NCBI RefSeq assembly: GCF_008065375.1
Contig: NZ_VJYI01000007.1
Span: 62,001-126,000 of the forward strand
From: Nonomuraea sp. SYSU D8015
GTDB lineage: Bacteria; Actinomycetota; Actinomycetes; Streptosporangiales; Streptosporangiaceae
Reading direction: 5' to 3'
Length of the DNA stretch: 64,000 bases
In this document: piece after piece, positions 1 through 9,187 of the stretch
Numbering within the stretch: position 1 is the stretch's first letter
How the letters are laid out: the number at the start of each line of letters is the position of its first letter
Position numbers and translations under genes: made by a program
The notes under the pieces: model-generated
Told to the model about the DNA's origin: nothing
Seen by the model: only the letters and a program-made list of their open reading frames with translations
Database searches by the model: none

Positions 1-234
1 CGACAGGGTCGGCGCGCTGGCCTTGATGATGGCATGGACCCGCTCGGCGATGACCCGATCCGCCTCCGCCATCTCGGCGATCTTCGCGAGCACGTCACGC
101 TCGCCGTCGGCTTTGGCCGCGCGCGAGCCGCGGCGCGCGGCCGTCTTCAGCTCCTGGGCGTGCTCCTTCATCGCGGCTCGTTCCTCGTCCGAGAATCCGT
201 CGAACGTCCTGGTGGCCTTCTTCGTGTCCGTCAC
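1..234 (-). CDS. DUF1801-family protein (YdhG/YjbR-like fold), 3' end cut by window edge
   Basis: The visible 78 residues start at a GTG preceded by an AAAGGAAA ribosome-binding site. They run VTDTKKATRTFDGFSDEERA, then a charged helix of ERAAMKEHAQELK type, then LAKIAEMAEADRVIAERVHA. This is the usual N-terminus of actinobacterial DUF1801 proteins, in which a Lys/Arg-rich stretch precedes the alpha/beta domain. The family is small and cytosolic and its biochemical role is not established. The gene lies 45 bp downstream of the AhpD-like gene on the same strand and may be co-transcribed with it. The C-terminal domain lies outside the window, so the family call rests on the N-terminal part alone. 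Confidence 0.6.
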   Translation of the reverse strand, partial: MTDTKKATRTFDGFSDEERAAMKEHAQELKTAARRGSRAAKADGERDVLAKIAEMAEADRVIAERVHAIIKASAPTLS

Positions 235-279
235 TGGGTTTCCTTTCGATATGCGTTGTCGTGCGAGGGCGCGGGCCCG

Positions 280-735
280 TCAGCCCCAAGCGCCGGCCAT
301 CTGGCGGGTCGTGGCGTTGAGCCGGTTGAACAGGTTGGTGACGCCGATCATCAGGACGATCGCGGCCAGCTGCTTCTCGTCGAAGTAGGTGGCGGCCGCG
401 TCCCAGATCTCGTCGTTCACCGCGTCGGGACGATCGGCCAGCCGCGTCGCGGCCTCGGCCAGCGTGAGCGCCGCCCGCTCCTCCTCGGTGAAGTACGGGG
501 TCTCCCGCCACGCGGCGACCGTGGCCAGCTTCTCGTCGCTCACGCCGGCCTTGCGGGCCGTCTTGGCGCCGGCGTCGACGCAGGCGCTGCAGCCGTTGAT
601 CTGGCTGACCCGCAGATGCACCAGCTCCAGCGTCTGCTCGTCCACCCCACCGGAGTGCACGGCCTTGAAGATCTGCTGGATGGGCTGCATCGCGCCGGAC
701 AGGACGACGGCGGGGTTCTGCATACGAGGCTGCAT
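280..735 (-). CDS. Carboxymuconolactone decarboxylase / AhpD-like family protein
   Basis: This 151-residue protein carries the AhpD-type redox motif CSAC (about residues 49-52) in the context INGCSACVDAGAKTARKAG, and the C-terminal helix pattern LMIGVTNLFNRLNATTRQ of the CMD fold. Such proteins are small all-helical oligomers that act in peroxide defence or as general thiol-disulfide reductants; the substrate here is unknown. The start at 735 has an AGGAG site about 9 nt upstream; a second in-frame ATG lies 12 nt inside. The DUF1801 gene follows 45 bp downstream on the same strand. The family assignment is firm and the substrate is open. Confidence 0.85.
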   Translation of the reverse strand: MQPRMQNPAVVLSGAMQPIQQIFKAVHSGGVDEQTLELVHLRVSQINGCSACVDAGAKTARKAGVSDEKLATVAAWRETPYFTEEERAALTLAEAATRLADRPDAVNDEIWDAAATYFDEKQLAAIVLMIGVTNLFNRLNATTRQMAGAWG

Positions 736-919
736 GTCGGTGTTCTCCTCTTCCGGGTCGGTGCCCCGTTCCCCCCCCCGGGGCGTGACTCCATCTCAGC
801 CGGGCGGGCTTACCATGACCACGGCGGTGGGACACCGTGGGACACGTGAAACAGGCTCGACCAGCGGCGACCCGGCCCGGGAAGTTTCCACCGGGGTGGG
901 ACAGGGAGGCGGGGAGACG

Positions 920-3409
920 ATGGTTGTGCAGCAGCAAAGGACGGCGAAGGCCGACCCGCAGGACGAACTGGCCGCCCGGCTGCGCATGCTCCAGGAGCTG
1001 TCCGGGCGCGGCGTACGGGCCCTCGCACGGGACACGGGTCTCAGCTCGTCGTCGCTGTCGCGCTACCTCAGCGGCCGGACGGCGCCGCCCTGGTCCGCGG
1101 TGATCGCGCTCTGCCGCCTCGTCAAGCGCGACCCCCGCCCACTGCGCCCATTGTGGGAACGCGCCTCGAACCCGCTGCCGGCGCCCCCGAAGACCAGCCG
1201 CCAGGTTCAGCCGCCGTCTCCGCCCGCCGGCGCCCCGCGCCCGCCGCGCAACGATCTGCCGCGTGACGTGCCCGATTTCACCGGACGCCAGGCTCAGCTC
1301 GCCGCCGTGCTCGCCACGGTGGTCACCAGCCGGGTGGTCGCCATCGACGGCATGGCCGGCGTCGGCAAGACCTGCCTGGCGGTGCACGCCGCACACCGGC
1401 TCGCCGCCGACTACCCGGACGCCCAGCTCTATCTGGACCTGCACGGCTTCACCGACGGGCGTCAGCCCCTCGATCCCGATCCCGCCCTGCGGACCTTGCT
1501 CGCCGCGCTCGACGTCCCCTCCGAGAAGATCCCGCAGGAGGGCGGCATCGAGCCGCTGGCCGCCTGCTGGCGCTCCGAACTGGCGAGCCGGCGGGCCGTC
1601 GTGGTCCTCGACAACGCCGCCGACGCCGACCAGGTCCGCCCGCTGCTGCCCGGCGCCGGCCCCTCCGTCGCCCTGATCACCAGCCGCAACCGGCTGCTGG
1701 GCCTGGACGAAGTGCCCCCGGTGTCGCTGGACGTGCTGACCCCCGAGGAGAGCGCGGAGCTGCTGGCCCGCGCCAGCGGCGACCCCAGCGGCCCCGACGG
1801 CCGGCTGGCCCGCGACCCGGAGTCCACGGCCGAGGTGCTGCGGCTGTGCGGCAACCTGCCGCTGGCCCTGCGGCTGACCGCGGCCCGGCTGCGACACCGG
1901 CCGGGCTGGACGGTGGGCATCCTCGCCGAGCGGATGCGGGAGGGCGCGAACGAGTTCGACACCGCGTTCGCCATGTCCGTGCGGCAGCTGGACCGGGGTC
2001 GGCGCCGCTTGTTCCGCCTGCTCGGCCTGCTGCTCGGCTCCACCTTCGACGAGTACGTGGCGGCGGCGCTGGCGGACGTGCCACTGCGCAGCGCCCGCGC
2101 GATGCTGGAGGACCTGCTCGACGCGCACCTCGTCCAGCAGCCGGCGCCCGGCCGCTACCGGCTGCACGACCTGGTGCACCAGCACGCGCGCCGGGCCGCT
2201 GAGGAACGGGACTCGGCGGCGGAGCGGGAGCAGGCCCTGGGCCGGGTGCTCGACTACTACGTGCACGCGGCGGCCGCCGCCGACGCCGCGATGCCGCTCC
2301 TGTCGCGCAGCCGGGTGGCCTCCGCGGGCCCGCCCCCCGCCGAGCTGCCGCGGTTCACCGACAAAAAAGCGGCCCTCATGTGGTTCGTCACTGAATACTC
2401 GAACCTGATGGCCGCCTTCGAGGTGGCGGTCGCCACCGGGGCCGACGCCCATGTGTGCGAGCTGCCGCGCTTCATGCGGGCCTACTTCGCACGGCGTTGC
2501 GGCACCACGCACCTCAACGTCCTCTTCGAGCGGTCCCTGGCCGCCGCGCAGCGCCTGGGCGATCCGCTACAGCTGGCCGAGGCGCACAGCGACCTGGGTT
2601 TCGCCCGGTACAACGCGGGCCGGATGGCGGAGGCCGACGCCGCCTACGAGGCGGCGGCGCCGCTGGTGTCCCAGACGGGCGACACCTGGGCCGAGGCCGA
2701 GCTGACCATGCGCCGCGGCTACCTGAGGTGGGACGAGGGGCGGGTCGAGGAGCCGCTCGAGCTCTTCCGGCTGGCGGGCAAGCTGTACACGCAGGCCGAT
2801 TGCCCGATGGGCGCAGCCCACGCGACCGCGTACGAGGCCTGGGCGATGCTGCAGCTGGGACACCGCGAGGAGGCCGCGCGCCTGGCCCGGCAGGCGCTGG
2901 ACATCCCGCACACCGACCCCGCGTCGGCGCTCCCGCTGACGGCCCGGATCACCCTCGGCGTGGCCATCGCCCATGAGGAACCCGCCGAAGCGGCGGAGCA
3001 CCTGCAGGAGGCGCTGGCGCTGGCCCGCGAGGACGGGCACAAGCACAACGAGGCCTGGTGCCTCAACTGCCTGGGCGTCGCCCTGCGGCAGATGGGCCGC
3101 TACGAGGAGGCGCTGGCCAGCCATCGGCAGGCGTTCGCGCTGCTGGACGAGCTCTTCGAGGAGCACTGGAAGATCCACTTCCTCAACGGCTACGGCGAGA
3201 CCTGCCGGCTGGCGGGCCTGCCCGAAGAGGCCCTGCGGCTGCACCGGCAGGCGCTGGAGCTGGCCCCGAAACTCGGCAACCGGTACGCCGAGGCCCTGGC
3301 TCACGAGGGGATCGCGACCGTGCTCGACGCGACGGACCCGGCCGCGGCAGCCGAGCACCGCGCGGCGGGACAGGCCGTCCTGCGGGAGCTCAACCTCGGA
3401 GCCTATTGA
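920..3409 (+). CDS. HTH (XRE-type) - NB-ARC - TPR transcriptional regulator
   Basis: The 829-residue protein has an XRE-like helix-turn-helix at about residues 15-65 (RALARDTGLSSSSLSRYLSG), a basic/proline linker, an NB-ARC STAND ATPase from about residue 115 with the P-loop GMAGVGKT, and a C-terminal half of TPR helices (repeated LGDPLQLAEAHSDLG and GRYEEALASHRQA patterns). STAND regulators of this kind bind ATP, oligomerise on sensing an unknown signal and activate transcription; many sit near secondary-metabolism or stress loci. The ATG at 920 is preferred because it follows a GGGGAG site and directly precedes the HTH; the frame stays open upstream without a good start. It converges on the ROK gene with a 21-bp gap. 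Confidence 0.85.
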   Translation: MVVQQQRTAKADPQDELAARLRMLQELSGRGVRALARDTGLSSSSLSRYLSGRTAPPWSAVIALCRLVKRDPRPLRPLWERASNPLPAPPKTSRQVQPPSPPAGAPRPPRNDLPRDVPDFTGRQAQLAAVLATVVTSRVVAIDGMAGVGKTCLAVHAAHRLAADYPDAQLYLDLHGFTDGRQPLDPDPALRTLLAALDVPSEKIPQEGGIEPLAACWRSELASRRAVVVLDNAADADQVRPLLPGAGPSVALITSRNRLLGLDEVPPVSLDVLTPEESAELLARASGDPSGPDGRLARDPESTAEVLRLCGNLPLALRLTAARLRHRPGWTVGILAERMREGANEFDTAFAMSVRQLDRGRRRLFRLLGLLLGSTFDEYVAAALADVPLRSARAMLEDLLDAHLVQQPAPGRYRLHDLVHQHARRAAEERDSAAEREQALGRVLDYYVHAAAAADAAMPLLSRSRVASAGPPPAELPRFTDKKAALMWFVTEYSNLMAAFEVAVATGADAHVCELPRFMRAYFARRCGTTHLNVLFERSLAAAQRLGDPLQLAEAHSDLGFARYNAGRMAEADAAYEAAAPLVSQTGDTWAEAELTMRRGYLRWDEGRVEEPLELFRLAGKLYTQADCPMGAAHATAYEAWAMLQLGHREEAARLARQALDIPHTDPASALPLTARITLGVAIAHEEPAEAAEHLQEALALAREDGHKHNEAWCLNCLGVALRQMGRYEEALASHRQAFALLDELFEEHWKIHFLNGYGETCRLAGLPEEALRLHRQALELAPKLGNRYAEALAHEGIATVLDATDPAAAAEHRAAGQAVLRELNLGAY

Positions 3410-3430
3410 TCACGCCGCCGGTCACCGTGG

Positions 3431-4579
3431 TCAGGCCAGGGTCTCCGGGGCGGCCAGGGCCAGGCTCGCGGCTCCGAGGGCGTGCTGGGCGTCGCTCCAA
3501 GGACGGACGATCACTCGAACGCGATGGGCGGCGGTGACCTGGCTGGTCCGCATCGCGGCGGAGAACCCCGGTTCCAGGCCCGGCCAGAGGACGTGATTCT
3601 CGCCGATGACCGTGATCGTGGGCGTGCCGAGCAGGTTGACGACACCGGCGACGGCCCGCCCGAGGATGGCGCCGATCTCGGCGAGGAGGTCCGCCAGCCC
3701 CGGCTCGCGGGAGGCCCACCGCGCGCGGAGCTCCTCGATGGTGGTGGCCGCCTCGGCGAGGCCTCTGCGGCGGGCGGCGCGCAGGATGCCGTGGTCGCTC
3801 GTGAACGTCTCCAGGCACCCCCGGGCGCCGCAGGCGCAGCGCGGTCCGGTGGCGGCCACCGGCGTGTGGCCGAACTCGCCCGAAAGCCCGCTCGGGCCGC
3901 GGTGCACCCGCCGGTGCAGGACCGCGCCGAGCCCGACTCCGTCGCCGATCCCGAGCACCAGGAAGTCGTCGTGCTCAAGCCCTGTCCGGTAGAGGAGCTC
4001 CGCGGTGGTGCTGGCCCTGAGGTCGTTGTCGACCAGCACCGGAATCGCCAGCTCGGCACGCAGCCGTTCGCCGAGGGGAAGGTCGGTCCAGCCGAAGCGG
4101 GGACAGAACCGGATGAAACCGGTGGCCGGGTCAACGGAGGACGGGGTGGCCACCCCCACGGCCTTGAGCCTGGAGCCCACGACCGGGTCGGCCAGCCGGT
4201 GGTTGATCACCGCCAGTAGCTGGGGGATGGGGTCGGCGTGACAGTCGAACGGCGATACATCGGATGAGATCATGCGGCCGTCGAGTCCCGCGACGACGGT
4301 GACGAGGTGGTCGGTGGCGACCCGTACGCCGACGGTCGCGGCGGCTTCCGGCACCACCTGTAGCGGGATGCGGGGCCGCCCGACCACGCCGGCCTGCGGG
4401 GCGAGAGTCCGCAGGTAACCGGAGGCCAGCAGGCGCCGGGTGTGTTCGTGCACGGTCGCGTCGCCGAGTCGGAGGCGGGTCGCGATCTGGCGGCGGTCCA
4501 GGGCGCCCGCGGTGCCGAGAAGCGCCAGGATCTCGACACGGGTCAGATCGCTACGAAGGTGGATTCGGTGGGCAGTCAT
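3431..4579 (-). CDS. ROK-family transcriptional repressor of the adjacent sugar operon
   Basis: The 382-residue NagC/XylR-type regulator has an N-terminal winged helix (about residues 10-65, with RRQIATRLRLGDATVHEHTRR) followed by a sugar-kinase-like ROK domain. The ROK signature is complete: SGEFGH and the zinc-binding motif CACGARGCLE. Such repressors release DNA when they bind a sugar or sugar phosphate. The gene is divergent from the binding-protein gene at 4673, and a 93-bp spacer between them holds a strong promoter with a dyad over its -10 box. The effector is inferred to be a fucose- or oligosaccharide-derived sugar because a GH29 fucosidase ends the divergent operon. The start at 4579 follows a GGAAAT sequence. 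Confidence 0.9.
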   Translation of the reverse strand: MTAHRIHLRSDLTRVEILALLGTAGALDRRQIATRLRLGDATVHEHTRRLLASGYLRTLAPQAGVVGRPRIPLQVVPEAAATVGVRVATDHLVTVVAGLDGRMISSDVSPFDCHADPIPQLLAVINHRLADPVVGSRLKAVGVATPSSVDPATGFIRFCPRFGWTDLPLGERLRAELAIPVLVDNDLRASTTAELLYRTGLEHDDFLVLGIGDGVGLGAVLHRRVHRGPSGLSGEFGHTPVAATGPRCACGARGCLETFTSDHGILRAARRRGLAEAATTIEELRARWASREPGLADLLAEIGAILGRAVAGVVNLLGTPTITVIGENHVLWPGLEPGFSAAMRTSQVTAAHRVRVIVRPWSDAQHALGAASLALAAPETLA

Positions 4580-4603
4580 CGGATATTTCCTACTTCGATC
4601 TCA

Positions 4604-4641
4604 TTGACACTACAGAGCGCGACGCTTATGTTTCACCATAA
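4604..4641 (+). promoter_or_regulatory. Promoter with overlapping dyad operator for the sugar ABC-GH29 operon
   Basis: A perfect -35 box TTGACA (4604-4609) is followed by a 17-bp spacer and TATGTT (4627-4632). The inverted repeat TTATG-TTTCAC-CATAA (4626-4641) overlaps the -10 box and continues downstream, the position expected for a repressor site. The binding-protein ATG lies about 40 bp downstream. The ROK protein encoded divergently is the obvious candidate ligand of the dyad; that link is inference. Confidence 0.65.
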
Positions 4642-4672
4642 TTAACTCGGCCCCGAGCTTATTGGAGCTGCG

Positions 4673-5944
4673 ATGGGCAGGTGGATGCGTGGCGGCCGGC
4701 GATCATTAGCGGCCGCGGTAGCGGTGGTCATCGCGGGGGGACTCACGGCCGGTTGCGGGGGCGACGGCCAGGAATCGTCAGGAGGAAGCAAGGCAGGCGA
4801 CGGCACGGTGACGCTCACCTGGTCGATGTGGGCGTCCGGCACGGAGGACCGCGACGCCTGGCAGAACGTGGCGGCCGCGGTCACCAAGAAATACCCGAAC
4901 ATCAAGGTCACGCTGGAGACCTCGCCGTTCGAGGACTACTTCACCAAGCTCGGCACCCGACTGGCCGGCGGCAGCGCGCCGTGCGTCGTCTCCATGCAGA
5001 GCCTGCGCACGGGCGGCTACGTCAGCGGCATGCGTCCACTTGACGACCTGATCAAGAAGAACGGCCTGGACACCGGCGACTTCGACTCCTCGATCATGGC
5101 TGGGCTCGCCTCGGGCGGCAAGCAGTACGCGTTGCCGTACGATCTCGGCTCGCTGGTCATCACCTACAACAAGGACATGTTCGAGGCGGCCGGTGTGCCC
5201 GCGCCGAAGGTCGGCTGGAGCATGGCGGACTTCGAGTCGGCGGCCAAGAAGCTGACCACCGGCGGCAAGTACGGCTTCGTGGCCTACCCGACGGACCTGA
5301 ACATGTTCTCGATGATCCTGTCGCGGACAGGCGCGGAGCCGGTGGACGCATCCGGCAAGCTCGACCTCACCTCCGGGCCGATGACGACCGGATTCCAGTG
5401 GTTCGCGGACCTGGCGGCCAAGGCGGGGGTCGCGCCCAAGGTGCCCGGCGTGGACAACGACTTCCCCGACACCCAGTTCCTCAACGGCAACGCGGCGATG
5501 TGGGTGAACGGGCCCTGGGCCGTTCTGTCGCTCAAGCAGCAGGCCAAGTTCGACGTGGGCCTGGCCACCATCCCCGCCGGTCCGGACGGGCCCAAGACGT
5601 ACTCGGCCGGGTCCGGCTTCGGCATCTCCCAGTCGTGCCCGTACCCGGACGAGGCGTTCAAGGCGATCAGCGTGATGACCAGCGCCGACGTGCTGGGGCA
5701 GCTCGGCACGCTCGGGCGCGCCTATCCGGCGCGCAAGTCCGTCCAGGGCAAGTGGTACGAGAACGCCTTCGAGGGCGCCAAGGACGTCATCGACGCCGCC
5801 AACGCCTCGGCGAAGCCGTTCCGGGCGACCGCCAACTGGGATCAGGTCAGCAAGCTGCTGGCCCAGTACGGCGTGCCGGCCTTCAACGGGCAGGCCACGG
5901 CGGCGGACGTCCTCAAGCAGGTGCAACAGCAGGCGCCGGCGTAG
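4673..5944 (+). CDS. ABC transporter sugar-binding lipoprotein
   Basis: This 423-residue extracytoplasmic solute-binding protein (family 1, MalE-like) has a twin-Arg-rich n-region, a hydrophobic core and the lipobox LTAGC, with the lipidated Cys at residue 28. The mature part opens with VTLTWSMWASGTEDRDAW, typical of carbohydrate-binding proteins. It should hand its ligand to the two permeases that follow. A GGAG site lies 7 nt before the ATG. The gap to the first permease is 41 bp. The ligand is unknown; the GH29 enzyme downstream suggests a fucosylated glycoside or oligosaccharide. Confidence 0.92.
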   Translation: MGRWMRGGRRSLAAAVAVVIAGGLTAGCGGDGQESSGGSKAGDGTVTLTWSMWASGTEDRDAWQNVAAAVTKKYPNIKVTLETSPFEDYFTKLGTRLAGGSAPCVVSMQSLRTGGYVSGMRPLDDLIKKNGLDTGDFDSSIMAGLASGGKQYALPYDLGSLVITYNKDMFEAAGVPAPKVGWSMADFESAAKKLTTGGKYGFVAYPTDLNMFSMILSRTGAEPVDASGKLDLTSGPMTTGFQWFADLAAKAGVAPKVPGVDNDFPDTQFLNGNAAMWVNGPWAVLSLKQQAKFDVGLATIPAGPDGPKTYSAGSGFGISQSCPYPDEAFKAISVMTSADVLGQLGTLGRAYPARKSVQGKWYENAFEGAKDVIDAANASAKPFRATANWDQVSKLLAQYGVPAFNGQATAADVLKQVQQQAPA

Positions 5945-5985
5945 GGAAAGGCCTGGAGCCCGGCTCCGCCATCGACAGGAGTGAC

Positions 5986-6915
5986 GTGTACGACGACGCC
6001 ATACCCCGACGGGGGGCAGGCGCGCGCGAACGGCGTGCCCGCCGCCTGCGCGGCGACGGAAGAGTCGCCGCCCTGTTCGCCGCGCCCAGCCTGATCGGGT
6101 TGACGCTGTTCACCCTCTTCCCGATCGTGATGTCCTTGGTGATCGCCTTCTTCCGCTGGCCCGCGGTGGGCGCGCGCGCCTTCACCGGGCTGGGGAACTT
6201 CGCGACGCTGTTCGCCGATCCCGTGTTCCGGCGGACGCTGTTCAACACGTTGCTGTTCGTGGTGCTCTACCTGCCGCTCAACCTCGTCGTGTCGGTGGGA
6301 CTGGCCGTGTGGATCTCACCGCGCATGAAGGGCCGCAAAGTGCTGCGGGTGGTGTTCTTCCTGCCCGTGGTCACGCCGATGGTGGCCAACGCGGTCGTCT
6401 GGCGGATGGTCTACCAGCCCGGCGGGCTCATCGACGGCTCGCTCCACGCCGTCACCGGCGTGCACGCGCCGAACTTCCTCGGCGAGCAGGGCTGGGCCAT
6501 GTTCGCCGTCGTCGCGATGAGCGTGTGGCAGGGGTTCGGGTACAACATGCTGGTGTTCTCGGCCGCGCTGGACGCCATCCCGCGGCAGCTCGTGGAGGCG
6601 GCGCAGATCGACGGGGCGGGGCCGTGGCGGCAGTTCTTCCGCATCACGCTGCCGATGATCTCCCCGTCGATGTTCTTCGCCACGACCATGACGCTCATCA
6701 CGTCGTTCCAGGTCTTCACCCAGCCGTTCCTGCTGACCGGCGGAGGTCCTGGCATCGACACCGAGACCCTCATGATGTTCGTCTACAACCAGGGGTTCTC
6801 CGTCTACCAGTTCGGACTCGCCTCCGCCGCGGCCTGGATCCTGTTCGTGCTGATCCTGGGCGTGACCGCGGTGCAGTTCGCCGGCCAGCGCAGATGGGTC
6901 ACCTATGATGTCTGA
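5986..6915 (+). CDS. Sugar ABC transporter permease (MalF-like)
   Basis: The 309-residue integral membrane protein has six predicted hydrophobic segments and the EAA loop EAAQIDGAGPWRQFFRITLP that contacts the ATPase. The GTG at 5986 is chosen because AGGAG sits 4 nt upstream (5977-5981) and because upstream codons in this frame lie antisense-like over the binding-protein gene. A basic N-terminus (RRGAGARERRARRLRGD) precedes the first membrane helix, as in other actinobacterial MalF homologues. It overlaps the next permease by 11 bp, which indicates coupled translation. Confidence 0.92.
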   Translation: MYDDAIPRRGAGARERRARRLRGDGRVAALFAAPSLIGLTLFTLFPIVMSLVIAFFRWPAVGARAFTGLGNFATLFADPVFRRTLFNTLLFVVLYLPLNLVVSVGLAVWISPRMKGRKVLRVVFFLPVVTPMVANAVVWRMVYQPGGLIDGSLHAVTGVHAPNFLGEQGWAMFAVVAMSVWQGFGYNMLVFSAALDAIPRQLVEAAQIDGAGPWRQFFRITLPMISPSMFFATTMTLITSFQVFTQPFLLTGGGPGIDTETLMMFVYNQGFSVYQFGLASAAAWILFVLILGVTAVQFAGQRRWVTYDV

Positions 6916-7771
6916 CCACGTGCACCCCCTTCCGGCCTACCCGTGGGCACGCAGGATCAGGGTGGTCGTCTCGCATCTCGCGCTCTACCTGGTGGCCGCC
7001 GTCTTCCTGTCGCCGCTGGTGTACATGGTGGCCACGTCGCTGAAGCGCGCGGACGAGGTGTTCGGGTCGCCGCCGAGCCTGATCGGGTCGGTGGTCCGGT
7101 GGGAGAACTACCGGGAGGCGTTCGAGTTCCTGCCGTTCGGGCGCTTCGTGATCAACGGCCTCGCCGTCGCCGTCTGCGGCACCATCGTGGTGCTCGTGGC
7201 GTCGAGCATGTCGGCGTACGCCTTCTCGCGGCTGCGCTGGCGCGGTCGCGACGGCGTCTTCCTGGTCTTCCTGTCCACCCTGATGATCCCCCAGGAAGTG
7301 CTGGTCGTGCCGATGTTCATGCTGATGCGCTGGTTCGGATGGGTTGACTCCTACCAGGCGCTGATCTTCCCCTGGGCGTTCACCGCCTTCGGGACGTTCA
7401 TGCTGCGCCAGTTCTTCCTGACCATCCCCGAAGAGATCGCCGAAAGCGCCCGCATCGACGGCGCGGGAGCGGTGCGCGTCTTCACCCGCATCATGCTGCC
7501 GCTGGTCAGGCCCGCGCTCGCGGTGCTGGCGGTCTTCACGTTCATCAACTACTGGAACAGCTTCCTGTGGCCGCTGATCATCATCAACTCGGTGGACGAG
7601 AAGGCCACGGTGCCGCTGGGCCTGCAGCTCTTCTTCGGGCAGCAGGGCACCCAGTGGAACCTCGTCATGGCCGCGTCCATGATCTCCATGGCGCCCACCG
7701 CGGCGCTGCTCATCATCCTGCAGAAACATCTCGTACGCGGGATCGCGACCACCGGTCTCGGCGGCCGGTGA
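6905..7771 (+). CDS. Sugar ABC transporter permease (MalG-like)
   Basis: The 288-residue second permease of the importer has about six membrane spans and the EAA motif ESARIDGAGAVRVFTRIMLP. It starts at overlapping ATGATG codons inside the end of the first permease gene. No ATP-binding subunit follows; the next gene is the GH29 enzyme. In actinobacteria such importers generally use a shared ATPase (MsiK) encoded elsewhere, so its absence here is expected rather than a sign of decay. Confidence 0.92.
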   Translation: MMSDHVHPLPAYPWARRIRVVVSHLALYLVAAVFLSPLVYMVATSLKRADEVFGSPPSLIGSVVRWENYREAFEFLPFGRFVINGLAVAVCGTIVVLVASSMSAYAFSRLRWRGRDGVFLVFLSTLMIPQEVLVVPMFMLMRWFGWVDSYQALIFPWAFTAFGTFMLRQFFLTIPEEIAESARIDGAGAVRVFTRIMLPLVRPALAVLAVFTFINYWNSFLWPLIIINSVDEKATVPLGLQLFFGQQGTQWNLVMAASMISMAPTAALLIILQKHLVRGIATTGLGGR

Positions 7772-7801
7772 TCCTCGAATCTTTCCTGGAAGGAACCTTC
7801 G

Positions 7802-9061
7802 TTGCAGCACCACGCCTGGTTCTCAGAATCCCGGTTCGGCATGTTCGTGCACTGGGGCCTGTACTCTCTGGCCGCCCGGCACGAATGGGTGAAGAACCGC
7901 GAGCGCCTGACCGATGAGGACTATCAGCGGTACTTCGACCACTTCGATCCCGACCTGTACGACCCGGCGGAATGGGCGCGGCTGGCCAAGGATGCCGGCA
8001 TGCGCTACGTCGTCGTCACGACCAAGCACCACGAAGGCTTCTGCCTGTGGGACTCGGCGTACACCGACTACAAGGCGACGCGCACCCCATGCGGTAAGGA
8101 TCTGATCGCGCCGCTGGTGGAGGCCGTCCGGGCCGAAGGGCTGAAGGTCGGTTTCTACCACTCGCTGATCGACTGGCACCACCCGGAGTTCCCCGTCGAC
8201 TCCCTCCACCCTCAGCGCGACGACGAGGCGTACAAAAGCGCCGCCGCGGGCCGCGACATCTCCAAGTACGCCGACTACCTGCACGCTCAGGTGCGCGAAC
8301 TGCTCACCGGGTACGGCCGTATCGACTACCTGTTCTTCGACTTCTCCTACAAGGAGGGCGGGGACTGGGGCGGCAAGGGCGCCGACGACTGGCGCGCGGA
8401 CGAACTGCTCGCGACGGTGAGGGAGCTCCAGCCGTCGATCATCGTGAACGACCGGCTCGGCATCCCCGGCGACTTCGTCACGCCCGAGCAGTACCAGCCC
8501 GCCGGGCCGATGACCGTCGACGGCCGCGAGGTGCCGTGGGAGGCGTGCCAGACCCTCAACGGCAGCTGGGGGTACGACCGGGACAACCTCGACTACAAGT
8601 CCCCGGACCTGCTCGTACGGATGCTGGTCGACAGCGTCGCCAAGGGCGGCAGCCTGCTGCTCAACGTGGGCCCGGACGGGCGCGGCCAGATCGACCCCCG
8701 CGCGCGCCGGACGCTCGGTGACATCGGCGCCTGGATGCGGCTGAACTCCCGCTCCGTCTACGGCTGCGGGCCCAGCGCCTTCACCGCGCCCCCCGACTGC
8801 CGCTACACCCAGCGTGGCGATCGGCTCTACCTGCACGTGTTCGCCTGGCCGTTCGGCCACCTCCACCTGCCGGGACTGGCCGGGCGGGTGAAGTACGCCC
8901 AGTTCCTGCACGACGCGTCAGAGATCCGCACGCGGGTCATCGACCCCGGCCAGAAGGCCGGCCTCACGACGATGGGGGCCCCGGCTCCGGACGCCCTGAC
9001 CCTCGACCTGCCCGTGCAACGCCCCGACGTCGCCGTACCCGTCATCGAGCTGTTCCTCTGA
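7802..9061 (+). CDS. GH29 alpha-L-fucosidase, predicted cytoplasmic
   Basis: This 419-residue enzyme of glycoside hydrolase family 29 shows ESRFGMFVHWGLYS near the N-terminus, the substrate-binding motif TTKHHEGFCLW, and IDYLFFDF, where GH29 enzymes place the aspartate nucleophile. There is no signal peptide, so it most likely hydrolyses imported fucosides inside the cell. It starts at TTG, 30 bp after the second permease, with GGAAGGAA about 9 nt upstream; no ATG fits the family N-terminus. A short C-terminal beta-domain (about residues 320-419) follows the barrel, as in bacterial GH29. It is the last gene of the ROK-controlled operon. Confidence 0.9.
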   Translation: MQHHAWFSESRFGMFVHWGLYSLAARHEWVKNRERLTDEDYQRYFDHFDPDLYDPAEWARLAKDAGMRYVVVTTKHHEGFCLWDSAYTDYKATRTPCGKDLIAPLVEAVRAEGLKVGFYHSLIDWHHPEFPVDSLHPQRDDEAYKSAAAGRDISKYADYLHAQVRELLTGYGRIDYLFFDFSYKEGGDWGGKGADDWRADELLATVRELQPSIIVNDRLGIPGDFVTPEQYQPAGPMTVDGREVPWEACQTLNGSWGYDRDNLDYKSPDLLVRMLVDSVAKGGSLLLNVGPDGRGQIDPRARRTLGDIGAWMRLNSRSVYGCGPSAFTAPPDCRYTQRGDRLYLHVFAWPFGHLHLPGLAGRVKYAQFLHDASEIRTRVIDPGQKAGLTTMGAPAPDALTLDLPVQRPDVAVPVIELFL

Positions 9062-9187
9062 TCTGCAAAGACAAGGGAATGATCATTGTCGGCCGGCTAC
9101 AGGGCAGGGCGGCCGGGGTAGGCCCACACGGGCCAGGCCCGCGACCGACGAGCGGGCGCGCGTGCTCGCTCGACGGGGGAGTGGCCG

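Noticed and set aside
95-2512. Long minus-strand open frame opposite the NB-ARC regulator
   Set aside because: It has no family-like sequence and a composition of Arg, Gly, Ala and Pro, as expected for an antisense shadow in GC-rich DNA; the plus-strand frame has clear domains.
9078-9087. AATGATCATT palindrome between the fucosidase and ferredoxin-reductase genes
   Set aside because: A 10-bp palindrome alone in a 126-bp spacer is weak evidence for an operator; no further symmetry supports it.
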